Source: an uncultured Kiloniellales bacterium (GTDB lineage: Bacteria; Pseudomonadota; Alphaproteobacteria; Kiloniellales; JAKSDN01). Taken from it: a DNA stretch of 14,426 nt. Below are positions 1-7,204 of the stretch, piece after piece. Positions within the stretch are counted from its first letter, which is position 1. Each line of letters begins with the position of its first letter. The DNA lies in NCBI GenBank assembly GCA_937974415.1, contig CALJXB010000108.1:1-14426 (forward strand), written 5' to 3'. Under the pieces are notes generated by a model. It made no database searches. It was not told the DNA's origin and saw only the letters and a program-made list of their open reading frames with translations. A program made the translations under genes and the position numbers.

Positions 1-211
1 TATCACCGCTGTCTTGGCGGTGCTCCAGGCAACTCTTGCTTAAGGGATCCTGCATCACCAGCGCGCAATGCGCGCAGCATGCGATGAGGCCTCCCGTATT
101 GTTTGCGCGGATTTACGCCGCTACCCGCCAAAATCGCCCAGGATTTACCGGAATTTAATGGCGAGAGAGCAAAACTTTAGGCTCCACACGGGAACATCGC
201 GGGAAGACTCC
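1..211. other. Non-coding leader region with two small hairpins
   Basis: No convincing gene lies here. The open frame that continues upstream from the coiled-coil gene has a composition unlike the coding part: it is more AT-rich and lacks third-position GC bias. Visible structures are a 6-bp stem with a 7-nt loop (CACCGC 4-9 with GCGGTG 17-22) and a 6-bp GCGCGC/GCGCGC stem around AAT (61-75), which sits inside a weaker outer pairing (49-56 with 83-89). Neither is followed by a T-run, so neither is a standard rho-independent terminator. An 8-bp direct repeat GGATTTAC occurs at 109-116 and 141-148. This stretch probably holds the end of an upstream transcript and the promoter of the next gene, but I could not identify a clear -35/-10 pair. 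Confidence 0.5.
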
Positions 212-829
212 ATGGGCAACATCGATGGACTGAGAGAGCAGGTCGAGCAGCTCAAGCAACGCCTTAACGAACCGGAATCGCAGCAGATCGCGGCGCCGGA
301 CGAGCTCAAGACCAGGCTCGCTTCAATCAAGAAAAGTCTTGAAAGCAAGCAGGGTGAGATCGCCCAGCTCTCGGCCGAGAAACAGAAACTTGCAGCCGAG
401 AAGGACAAATTCGCGGCCGAACTGCAGCGCCAGTCGGCCGACAAGGACAAATTCGCGGCCGAGCTACAACGCCTGTCGGCCGAGAATGACCAGCTTCGCA
501 AGATGCTGAAGGACCTGCTGTCGGCGCTCGACAGCCGGCCCGCCGATTCGGCGACCTCTATCCTGAGCGAGTTTCTCGCCGAGACGGATTCGCTGATCGA
601 GCCGAATGGCCAGGGCGGCGGGACCGTCATCGCCGCAGGGCCGCCCGCGGCCGCTCAGCCGGGCAAGGCCCAGGGTGCCAGTTCGCGATCGCCGCATGGG
701 GCCGCCCAGGGCGCGGAGACTCAGCCTGGGAAGCAGCAGGCGCCGGATACGGCGGGCGAGGAGCCCGACGAGGAAGAGTCGCCGGCGCTGCGTCGGATCA
801 TGAAGCGCGGCCGCCGGGCCGCGGGCTGA
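212..829 (+). CDS. Coiled-coil protein of unknown function
   Basis: I do not recognise a family. The chosen start ATG at 212 has GGGAAG at 201-206, five bases upstream, as a plausible ribosome site. The frame is open back to an ATG at 68, but that part looks non-coding. The 205-residue product has no signal peptide or membrane segment, so it is probably cytoplasmic. Residues about 4-105 form a heptad-patterned coiled coil rich in E, Q, K, L and A. It includes a 14-residue, two-heptad unit repeated in tandem (residues 64-77 and 78-91, core KDKFAAELQR). The C-terminal half, from about residue 125, is low-complexity A/G/P/Q/E sequence, probably disordered, then an acidic patch and a basic tail (RRIMKRGRRA). 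This architecture fits a scaffold or polymer-interacting protein, but no specific role can be read from it. The gene is convergent with the thioredoxin gene downstream. Confidence 0.7.
   Translation: MGNIDGLREQVEQLKQRLNEPESQQIAAPDELKTRLASIKKSLESKQGEIAQLSAEKQKLAAEKDKFAAELQRQSADKDKFAAELQRLSAENDQLRKMLKDLLSALDSRPADSATSILSEFLAETDSLIEPNGQGGGTVIAAGPPAAAQPGKAQGASSRSPHGAAQGAETQPGKQQAPDTAGEEPDEEESPALRRIMKRGRRAAG
401..484 (+). repeat. 42-bp tandem duplication inside the coiled-coil gene
   Basis: Two adjacent 42-bp copies start at 401 and 443. They share an identical stretch AAGGACAAATTCGCGGCCGA and then diverge at a few third-codon positions. Each encodes two heptads, so the copy number changes the coiled-coil length without breaking phase. 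Confidence 0.8.
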
Positions 830-939
830 CGCCCGGGGCGACGGCCGTCGCGCCCTGAGCCAAGCCGAAGCGAAGGTTCGGGCGCCCGCCAGGTTCGGCC
901 AGGCTCGCTATGGCGGGTGCGGCGCGGGAGCCCGAAGGC

Positions 940-1584
940 TCACGCCTCCTCGGGGTGCTGCAGATAGTGGCGAATCAGGGCGACGGCCTCGTCGGAATCC
1001 CATTCCGCCGGGCCTTCCAAGCCGCCGACCACGCGGCCTTGGCGGTCGATCAGCAGGGTCGTCGGCAGCCCGGCGATGCCGAAGGCCTTGCCCAAGGCGC
1101 CGTCGCTGTCGAGATAGATCGCCAGGTTCTCGAGCTTCAGGCGCTCGAAAAACGGCTGAACCAGCTCGAGGCCGGCAAAGTCTTCCGAAACCGCCACCAC
1201 CGCCAAGCCTTCGTCCCTCAATTTGGCTTGCAGGCGGTCGAGTGACGGCATTTCGCGGACGCAGGGCGCGCACCAGGTGGCCCAGAAATTGAGCAGCACG
1301 ACCCGCCCCTGGAACGCCGCCAGGCTCGTCTCTTGGCCGTCGGCCGTGGTGATGGGCGTTGCCGGGGCCGGTTTCGGGCTTTCCACCCAGGTGAAGTTCT
1401 CGGCCAGGATATTGCCGTCGATACTGTCCTCGGCGGGCTGATCGGCGCGCGCGCCGGCGGCGTGCAAGGCGAGCGAGGTGAGACCCGTCGCCACCAAAGC
1501 GGCAAGCAGCCGGCGCCTGGCAGGAGCGGGCAAGTCGGATTCGCGCGCCTGGGGCCTGGCCGCAATCTTCTTGAACTTCCTCAT
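940..1584 (-). CDS. tlpA: TlpA-family membrane-anchored thiol-disulfide oxidoreductase
   Basis: This is a thioredoxin-fold protein of the TlpA/ResA group, which reduces disulfides in periplasmic clients, classically during cytochrome oxidase copper-site or c-type cytochrome maturation. The 214-residue product has a basic N-terminus. A hydrophobic segment at about residues 26-45 follows three arginines (23-25) and acts as an uncleaved anchor or signal peptide. The catalytic WCAPC motif is at 104-108 (Cys105, Cys108), and the cis-proline in GLPTTLLID is Pro174, which places the rest of the fold in the periplasm. Length and motifs are normal for the family. It is transcribed away from argH, with only 22 bp between the two start codons if argH begins at 1607. 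A TlpA-type gene divergent from argH is, as far as I recall, common in alphaproteobacteria. The client protein cannot be read from the sequence, so the symbol is a family-level label. Confidence 0.9.
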   Translation of the reverse strand: MRKFKKIAARPQARESDLPAPARRRLLAALVATGLTSLALHAAGARADQPAEDSIDGNILAENFTWVESPKPAPATPITTADGQETSLAAFQGRVVLLNFWATWCAPCVREMPSLDRLQAKLRDEGLAVVAVSEDFAGLELVQPFFERLKLENLAIYLDSDGALGKAFGIAGLPTTLLIDRQGRVVGGLEGPAEWDSDEAVALIRHYLQHPEEA

Positions 1585-1606
1585 CGCCCGTGGTCCATAT
1601 CAGCCT

Positions 1607-3073
1607 ATGAGCTCGTCACAAAGCAAGGATTCCGGCCCCGCGGCCGATCCCGCTCCCGGCAGTGAAGGCTCTGGGGAAGGCGGCGGGGAAGGTGACGCCA
1701 ACGTCATGTGGGGCGGCCGCTTCACGGGCGGGCCCGCCGATACCATGGAACGGATCAACGCCTCCATCGACTTCGACCGGCGGCTCTATGCCCAGGATAT
1801 CGCAGCCTCCAAGGCGCACTGTCAAATGCTGGTGCGCCAATCGATTCTCCGCCCAGAAGATGGCGAGGCGATCCAACAAGGTCTAGACACGATTCTGCGA
1901 GAAATCGAAACGGGCACCTTCTCCTTTGATCGGGCGCTCGAAGACATTCACATGAACGTGGAGGCGCGGCTCAAGGCCCTGATCGGCGATGCGGCCGGGC
2001 GACTCCACACAGCGCGTTCGCGCAACGACCAGGTGGCGACCGACTTCCGCCTTTGGCTGCGCGACGAGATCGACGCCTTGGAGGCCGGATTGCAGGATCT
2101 GCAGGCGGCGCTGATCGACCAGGCCGAGGCCCACGCCGCGACGGTCATGCCGGGCTACACCCACCTGCAGCCGGCCCAGCCGGTGACCTTCGGGCACCAT
2201 ATGCTGGCCTACGTGGAGATGCTGGGGCGCGACCGGGGGCGCCTGCGGGACGCCCGGCGGCGGCTCAACGAGTGCCCCTTGGGCGCGGCGGCGCTGGCCG
2301 GTACCTCGTTTCCCATCGACCGGGACCAGACGGCCGAGGCGCTCGGCTTCGACCGGCCGGCGGCGAACTCGATGGACGCGGTTTCGGACCGGGACTTCGC
2401 TCTGGAGTTCCTCGCCGCCGGCGCAATCCTTGCCATGCACTTCTCGCGCCTGGCCGAGGAGATCGTGCTGTGGTGCTCCCAGAACTTCGGCTTCGTCGCC
2501 CTGTCGGACGCGTTCAGCACCGGCAGCTCGATCATGCCGCAAAAGCGCAACCCCGACGCAGCCGAGCTGTTGCGCGGCAAGAGCGGTCGGGTCGTTGCAG
2601 CCTTCAACGGCCTGATGCTGGTCATGAAGGGCCTGCCGCTGGCCTACGGCAAGGACATGCAGGAGGACAAGGAACCGGTGTTCGACGCCGCCGACACGCT
2701 GCAGCTTTCGGTCCAGGTGGCCGCCGGCATGGTGCGCGACCTGCAGCCGGACCCCGAGGCCCTGCGCCAGGCGGCCGAGAGCGGCTATCTGACGGCGACC
2801 GACCTTGCGGACTGGCTGGTCCGCGCCGCGGGGCTGCCGTTCCGCGAGGCGCACCACGTGACCGGGGCCTTGGTCAAGCAGGCCGCCGAGACAGACCGGG
2901 ACTTGCACGACCTGAGTCTGGCCGAGATGCAGGCGGTCGATCCCCGCATATCCGAAGGCGTTTATCAGGTCTTGGCCGTCGACCGGGCGGTGGAGAGCCG
3001 GACCAGCTTCGGCGGGACGGCACCGGAGCTGGTTCGCAAGGCGGCCGCCGCGGCGCGGGAGCGCTTCCTGTGA
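1607..3073 (+). CDS. argH: Argininosuccinate lyase
   Basis: ArgH cleaves argininosuccinate to arginine and fumarate, the last step of arginine biosynthesis. It is a cytoplasmic homotetramer of the fumarase/aspartase superfamily. With the ATG at 1607 the product is 488 residues. The family signatures are present: SRNDQ (138-142), the catalytic-histidine region [16 protein letters not shown] (183-198), and the flexible catalytic-serine loop [13 protein letters not shown] (305-317). Residues 1-33 are a low-complexity G/S/E/D tail ahead of the conserved MWGGRF. The alternative ATG at 1706 would start exactly at that motif and give 455 residues, close to the E. coli length. GGGGAAGG (1685-1692) lies upstream of it, but 13 bases away. 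Short tails before MWGGRF are common in alphaproteobacterial ArgH, so 1607 is kept. The stop overlaps the start of the lipoprotein gene (GTGA). Confidence 0.95.
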   Translation: MSSSQSKDSGPAADPAPGSEGSGEGGGEGDANVMWGGRFTGGPADTMERINASIDFDRRLYAQDIAASKAHCQMLVRQSILRPEDGEAIQQGLDTILREIETGTFSFDRALEDIHMNVEARLKALIGDAAGRLHTARSRNDQVATDFRLWLRDEIDALEAGLQDLQAALIDQAEAHAATVMPGYTHLQPAQPVTFGHHMLAYVEMLGRDRGRLRDARRRLNECPLGAAALAGTSFPIDRDQTAEALGFDRPAANSMDAVSDRDFALEFLAAGAILAMHFSRLAEEIVLWCSQNFGFVALSDAFSTGSSIMPQKRNPDAAELLRGKSGRVVAAFNGLMLVMKGLPLAYGKDMQEDKEPVFDAADTLQLSVQVAAGMVRDLQPDPEALRQAAESGYLTATDLADWLVRAAGLPFREAHHVTGALVKQAAETDRDLHDLSLAEMQAVDPRISEGVYQVLAVDRAVESRTSFGGTAPELVRKAAAAARERFL

Positions 3074-3354
3074 CCGGCCGGTCCGGCAGGATATCTGCGG
3101 CCCGTCTGCTGGTCCTGGCGCTGGCTCTGACGCTGGCCTTGGGCGGCTGCGGCCGGAAAGGGGATCTGCGCCCGCCCGAGGGCGAGGAGGACGCCTATAG
3201 CGGCTTGGGGGTCTATCCGGCGCCGGAAAGCGTTGTCCCGCAAGAGGGCGAAGCGACGGCGGTTCCGGCCGACGAAGAGGATCCCGAAAGCGGCCCCGAA
3301 TCCAGCCCCGAATCCAGCCCCGAATCCAGCGAGGAAGGCGCAGGCGGTCCGTGA
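3070..3354 (+). CDS. lptM: LptM-like small outer-membrane lipoprotein
   Basis: A 94-residue lipoprotein starts at GTG 3070, overlapping the argH stop by 4 bp (GTGA). The signal peptide is at residues 1 to about 27, with a hydrophobic core rich in L and A. The lipobox LGGC is followed directly by [11 protein letters not shown], the hallmark of the LptM (formerly YifL) family, which in E. coli assists maturation of the LptD/LptE LPS translocon. The mature part is acidic and ends in a PESS repeat (12-bp unit, 3295-3330). That makes it longer than E. coli LptM, and the tail is probably disordered. It is followed by lysA with another 4-bp overlap, so the three genes are almost certainly co-translated. 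Pairing of an lptM-like gene with lysine-pathway genes also occurs in gammaproteobacteria (next to dapF or lysA). The alphaproteobacterial protein's LPS role is inferred from the motif. Confidence 0.85.
   Translation: MTGRSGRISAARLLVLALALTLALGGCGRKGDLRPPEGEEDAYSGLGVYPAPESVVPQEGEATAVPADEEDPESGPESSPESSPESSEEGAGGP
3295..3330 (+). repeat. 12-bp x3 tandem repeat in the lptM-like gene
   Basis: Three perfect copies of CCCGAATCCAGC encode [12 protein letters not shown] in the acidic C-terminal tail. A degenerate copy (PESG) precedes them. The unit is in phase, so slippage would only change tail length. Confidence 0.9.
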
Positions 3355-4643
3355 CGGCGGCGTTCGTCTACAAGGCCGGCGTGCTCCACGCGGAGGAGGT
3401 CTCGCTCGCCCACGTCGCCGCGGCGGTCGGCACGCCGTTCTATTGCTATTCTTCGGGGGCCGTCACGTCCGCCTACGAAGCCTTCGCCGGCGCCTTCAGC
3501 GACCGGCCGTCGCTCGTTTGCTATGCCCTCAAGGCCAACGCTAATCTGGCGCTGGTCCGTACGCTCGCCCGGCTGGGCGCCGGCGCGGACGTGGTCTCCG
3601 AGGGCGAGCTGCGGGTCGCGCTGGCCGCCGGCGTGCCCGCGGAGCGCATCGTCTTCGCCGGAGTGGGCAAGACCGAGGAGGAGATGGCGGCGGGGCTCGA
3701 AGCCGGCATCCTGCAGTTCAACGTGGAGTCGCTGCCCGAGCTGGCAGCGCTCAACCGAGTGGCGACGGCGCGCGGCGTCCGGGCCCCAACCGCGCTCAGA
3801 ATCAACCCCGATGTGGACGCGCGCACCCACGAGAAGATCACCACCGGCCGGGCCGAGAACAAGTTTGGCATCGACTTGGGCCGGGTGCGGGAGGTTGCCG
3901 GCCTGGCGGCCGAGATGCCCGGCATATCGCTGCAAGGCTTGGCGGTCCACATCGGCTCTCAGCTGACCGGCCTGGCGCCGTTTCGTGCGGCTTTCGAGCG
4001 CATGGCGGCACTCTTTGGTGAGCTTCGAGCGACGGGTCACGACCTGCATCAGTTGGATTTCGGCGGAGGCCTCGGGATTGCCTACCGCGACGAGGTGCCG
4101 CCGGCCGTCGCCGACTACGCGGCCATGGTCAAGCAGGCGGTGGGCGCGTTGGACGCCCGCCTGGTGTTCGAGCCGGGGCGTCTTCTGGTGGGCAACGCCG
4201 GGGTCCTCGTCACCCGAGTGATCTACGTGAAAGAGGGCGCGCAGAGGCGCTTTTTGATCCTCGATTCGGCCATGAACGATCTCATTCGCCCCACCCTCTA
4301 CGAGGCTTGGCACGACATCGTTCCGGTTTCGGAAGCCTCGGAGGCTGAGACCCAAGCCTTTGATATCGTTGGTCCTGTCTGCGAAACCGGCGATACTTTC
4401 GCGCGCCAGCGCCCGCTGCCGCCGATGGCTGCCGGGGATCTGCTCGCGATTTGTTGCACAGGTGCGTATTCGGCTTGTATGGCTTCTGAGTATAATATGC
4501 GTCGGCTGGCGCCGGAGGTGCTGGTGCGCGGCCAGGATTTTGCCGTGGTGCGGGCGCGCAGCGACTATGCGGCGATGCTGTCCCGGGACCGGCTGCCGGG
4601 CTGGCTTGAGGCGGTGGATGGCGCCCCGCAAGGTGCCGCCTGA
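3351..4643 (+). CDS. lysA: Diaminopimelate decarboxylase
   Basis: LysA decarboxylates meso-diaminopimelate to L-lysine, the final step of the DAP pathway. It is a cytoplasmic, PLP-dependent, fold-type III enzyme that works as a dimer. The start is GTG 3351, overlapping the lipoprotein stop (GTGA), and the product is 430 residues, the usual length. Visible motifs are the PLP-lysine in YALKAN (Lys61), HIGSQ (200-204), the glycine-rich phosphate loop FGGGLGI (237-243), EPGR (274-277), the active-site CETGD (Cys344-Glu345, contributed to the partner subunit) and GAYSACMASEYN (371-382), which carries the PLP-contacting Tyr373. Nothing is missing. It is the third gene of the tightly coupled argH-lptM-lysA cluster and is followed directly by the DUF4175 gene. 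Confidence 0.97.
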   Translation: MTAAFVYKAGVLHAEEVSLAHVAAAVGTPFYCYSSGAVTSAYEAFAGAFSDRPSLVCYALKANANLALVRTLARLGAGADVVSEGELRVALAAGVPAERIVFAGVGKTEEEMAAGLEAGILQFNVESLPELAALNRVATARGVRAPTALRINPDVDARTHEKITTGRAENKFGIDLGRVREVAGLAAEMPGISLQGLAVHIGSQLTGLAPFRAAFERMAALFGELRATGHDLHQLDFGGGLGIAYRDEVPPAVADYAAMVKQAVGALDARLVFEPGRLLVGNAGVLVTRVIYVKEGAQRRFLILDSAMNDLIRPTLYEAWHDIVPVSEASEAETQAFDIVGPVCETGDTFARQRPLPPMAAGDLLAICCTGAYSACMASEYNMRRLAPEVLVRGQDFAVVRARSDYAAMLSRDRLPGWLEAVDGAPQGAA

Positions 4644-4657
4644 TCAGGAGAAGAGCG

Positions 4658-7156
4658 ACGACCAGGCGCAAACAGGACAGAGACTTCACCAGGAGCCCGG
4701 AGGCCGTATTCCGGCGGCGCCTGGGATTGCGTGTCGGTTTGGCGCGCGCGGCGCTGCTTTGGGAGCGCTTGTGGCTGGCCTTATGGCCGCTGATGACGAC
4801 GCTCGGCCTCTTCGCTGCGGTGGCGCTCCTGGATGTCCTGCCGTATTTGCCCGGCTGGTTGCACTTTGTCGTCCTGGCGGGTTTCGTCACGGCGCTGGGC
4901 GCTGCCTCGGCCTTGCTGGTCCGGCGCTTGACGATGCCGCGACGCGCCGAGGCGCGCCACCGCTTGGAGCAGGACAGTGGGCTCGATCACCGGCCGTTGA
5001 GCTCGCTCGAAGAAAAGCTGGTCACGCCGAGCGACGATCCGGAGGCGAAGGCCCTTTGGAAGGCCCACCAGGCACGGCTGAAGGATCGACTCGAGCAGCT
5101 GCGCGTGCGGTGGCCCCACCCGGGACTGGCGGCGGCCGATCCGCTGGCCCTGCGGGCCTTGGTCGCCCTCGGCCTCGTGGTCGGAGTCGCAGTCGGTTAC
5201 GGTGACTGGCCGAAGCGTTTGTCGGCGGCGCTATCGCCGCAATTCCGCTCAGTTGCGGCCCAAGCGCCCGCCAGCCTCGATCTTTGGATCAACCCGCCGG
5301 CCTACACGGCCCTGCCGCCGCTCTATCTCGAGCGGACTGCGGCCCCGACGGCGGATGCGGCGGCCTCGGCGCTCGCGCCTCCCGCAGCGGTCACGGTTCC
5401 GGCGGGCAGCACATTGCTCGCCCAGGTCAGCGGCGGCGGCGATGTGCCGCTGCTTCAAATCGGCGAGGAGCAGCAGAATTTCGACCCAGTCGGCCAAGGA
5501 GCCTATCGCATATCGACGGAACTGACGGCCGGAGACCGGGTTGCCGTGCTGCAGGATGGCGAGGAGCTGTCGGCCTGGCCGATCGAACTGGTTCCTGACG
5601 CGCCGCCCGAGGTCGAGTTGACCTCGGCACCCGCCCGCACGAGGCGCGGCGTTTTGCGCCTAGATTACGAGGCCAGCGACGACTACGGCGTGGTGTGGAT
5701 CAGCGCCATGGTCGAGCGCATCGATCAGCCGGATCAGGAGGGCTTCGAAATCGAGCTGCTGCTGCCAGGCGGCGACCGCCGTGATGTGGCCCATTCGAGC
5801 TACCACGATTTGACGGCCCATCCCTGGGCGGGGCTGCACGTGGATCTGCGGCTGGCGGCGGAAGACGCTATAGGTCAGCGCGACGTCAGCTATCCGGTGC
5901 GCCTCGTGCTGCCGGAGCGCGTTTTCAATCATCCCGTCGCGCGAGCTCTGGTCGAGCTGCGCAAGCAGCTTAGTCTCGATCCGGACGACCGATTGCCGGT
6001 TATCCGCAAGCTCGCGGAGCTCTACAGCCGGCCGCAGCATTTCTACAACGACCTGACCGTGGCCCTGGCGATCCGGCTCGCCGAGCGGCGCCTGATTTAC
6101 GATCCGGGCGAAGAGGCCATCGACCAGGTTCAGAGCCTGCTCTGGGATACGGCGCTGCACATCGAAGAGGGCGAGTTCGCCGTGGCCGAGCGCGATCTGC
6201 GCGAGATCCAAGAGGCCCTGATGCGGGCGCTGGAAGGCAATGCCTCCGAAGAAGAGATCGCGCGCTTGATGGAGCAACTGCAACAGGCCCTGGACCGTTA
6301 CCTCGAAGCCTTGAGCGAGCAGCTGATGGAACAACTTGCTCAGGGCACGGAGATGCAGCCGCTGCCGCCCAACGCGGAAATGCTCGGCGGCGACGAGCTG
6401 CGCGACATGATCGATCGGGCGCGCGACCTGGCGCAGAGCGGCGCCCGCGATGCGGCGCGGGAGCTTCTTTCGCAGCTGCGCGAGATGCTCGAGAACATGC
6501 AGGCCGGGCTGATGAACCAGCAGTTCGGTGACAGCGAAACCGGCGCCTGGCAGATGATGGAGCAGTTGGACAACATGATGCGGCGCCAGCAGGAGCTGCT
6601 GGATCGCAGCTATCAGCGCTCGCAGCAGGGCGACCCGCAGTCGGGCGAGGAGCAGGCGGGCCGGCTGCAGGAAAGTCTTTCGGACGCCGGCCGGCAGGAA
6701 AACCTGCGCCGGGAGCTGGGCCGCATGATGCGCGAGCTGGCCGACATGCTGAACGGCATGCCGCGTCCCTTGGGGCGCGCCGAACAGGCCATGCGAGACG
6801 CCCGCGACGCCCTGGAGCAGGGTCAGCCGGGCCAGGCGGTCGATCCGCAGACCCGTGCCGTGGACCAGCTGCAGCAGGGCATGCAGAGCATGGCCGAACA
6901 GATCATCGAGCAGATGGGCAACCAGGCCCAGCGGGGCTCCGGCCAAACCGGAGTCCAGCCGGGCCAGGGGCGCGACCCTCTCGGCCGACGCTGGGGTAGC
7001 GGCAACCGGGAAGCCATAGAAGGTGTCGAGATTCCCGATCAATTGGACATCCAGCGCGCCCGCGAGATCCTGCGCGAACTGCGCCTACGCCGCGGCGACC
7101 GCTATCGGCCGCTCGAAGAGCTGCAGTACATCGATCGTCTGCTGCGACGCTTCTGA
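4658..7156 (+). CDS. DUF4175 / TIGR02302 family membrane protein (probable non-standard start)
   Basis: This is a large inner-membrane protein of unknown function, in a family typical of alphaproteobacteria and often found after lysA. Counting from the only conventional start (TTG 4727, 809 residues), membrane segments lie at about 14-35, 45-66 and 138-157. An Ig-like extracytoplasmic region follows, with the family-like DYEASDDYGV near 308. The long tail at about 495-745 is very rich in Q, E, M and R and helical. The C-terminus ends RPLEELQYIDRLLRRF. The frame is open upstream to 4610 and continues to read like the family N-terminus (FTRSPEAVFRRRLGLRV). A good Shine-Dalgarno AGGAG (4646-4650) stands seven bases before an in-frame ACG at 4658, which would give 832 residues. 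The TTG lacks a ribosome site. I therefore place the start at 4658. An in-frame CTG at 4640 overlapping the lysA stop is the other option. Confidence 0.85.
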   Translation, partial: TTRRKQDRDFTRSPEAVFRRRLGLRVGLARAALLWERLWLALWPLMTTLGLFAAVALLDVLPYLPGWLHFVVLAGFVTALGAASALLVRRLTMPRRAEARHRLEQDSGLDHRPLSSLEEKLVTPSDDPEAKALWKAHQARLKDRLEQLRVRWPHPGLAAADPLALRALVALGLVVGVAVGYGDWPKRLSAALSPQFRSVAAQAPASLDLWINPPAYTALPPLYLERTAAPTADAAASALAPPAAVTVPAGSTLLAQVSGGGDVPLLQIGEEQQNFDPVGQGAYRISTELTAGDRVAVLQDGEELSAWPIELVPDAPPEVELTSAPARTRRGVLRLDYEASDDYGVVWISAMVERIDQPDQEGFEIELLLPGGDRRDVAHSSYHDLTAHPWAGLHVDLRLAAEDAIGQRDVSYPVRLVLPERVFNHPVARALVELRKQLSLDPDDRLPVIRKLAELYSRPQHFYNDLTVALAIRLAERRLIYDPGEEAIDQVQSLLWDTALHIEEGEFAVAERDLREIQEALMRALEGNASEEEIARLMEQLQQALDRYLEALSEQLMEQLAQGTEMQPLPPNAEMLGGDELRDMIDRARDLAQSGARDAARELLSQLREMLENMQAGLMNQQFGDSETGAWQMMEQLDNMMRRQQELLDRSYQRSQQGDPQSGEEQAGRLQESLSDAGRQENLRRELGRMMRELADMLNGMPRPLGRAEQAMRDARDALEQGQPGQAVDPQTRAVDQLQQGMQSMAEQIIEQMGNQAQRGSGQTGVQPGQGRDPLGRRWGSGNREAIEGVEIPDQLDIQRAREILRELRLRRGDRYRPLEELQYIDRLLRRF

Positions 7157-7161
7157 GGGAT

Positions 7162-7188
7162 AGCGGCTCTGGGCCGGTTCGGGCCGCT
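7162..7188. terminator. Possible bidirectional hairpin between convergent genes
   Basis: AGCGGC (7162-7167) pairs perfectly with GCCGCT (7183-7188) around a 15-nt GC-rich loop that can itself form a short stem. It lies between the DUF4175 stop (7156) and the DUF3426 stop (7205), where a shared terminator would be expected. There is no T-run on either side, so it is not a standard intrinsic terminator and is offered only tentatively. Confidence 0.3.
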
Positions 7189-7204
7189 TCGAGGCAAATC
7201 CGCT

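Noticed and set aside
68..211. N-terminal extension of the coiled-coil protein from ATG 68 or 158
   Set aside because: Base composition and codon use differ from the rest of the gene, and the ATG at 212 has the better ribosome site.
838..851. 14-bp perfect palindrome GCGACGGCCGTCGC between convergent genes as terminator
   Set aside because: It has no loop bases beyond the palindrome centre and no T-run on either strand. Such palindromes are frequent at this GC content.
876..896. Second LexA-like site from two GTTC half-sites
   Set aside because: The half-sites are 13 bases apart instead of seven, and they lie between convergent gene ends rather than at a promoter.
1883..2908. Long open frame on the - strand across argH (341 codons)
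   Set aside because: It is a shadow of argH in GC-rich DNA. It has no motifs, its codon pattern follows argH, and argH has all catalytic signatures.
3213..4631. Long open frame on the - strand across lysA (472 codons)
   Set aside because: It is antisense to a complete lysA. The composition is R/H/Q/G-rich shadow sequence with no recognisable domain.
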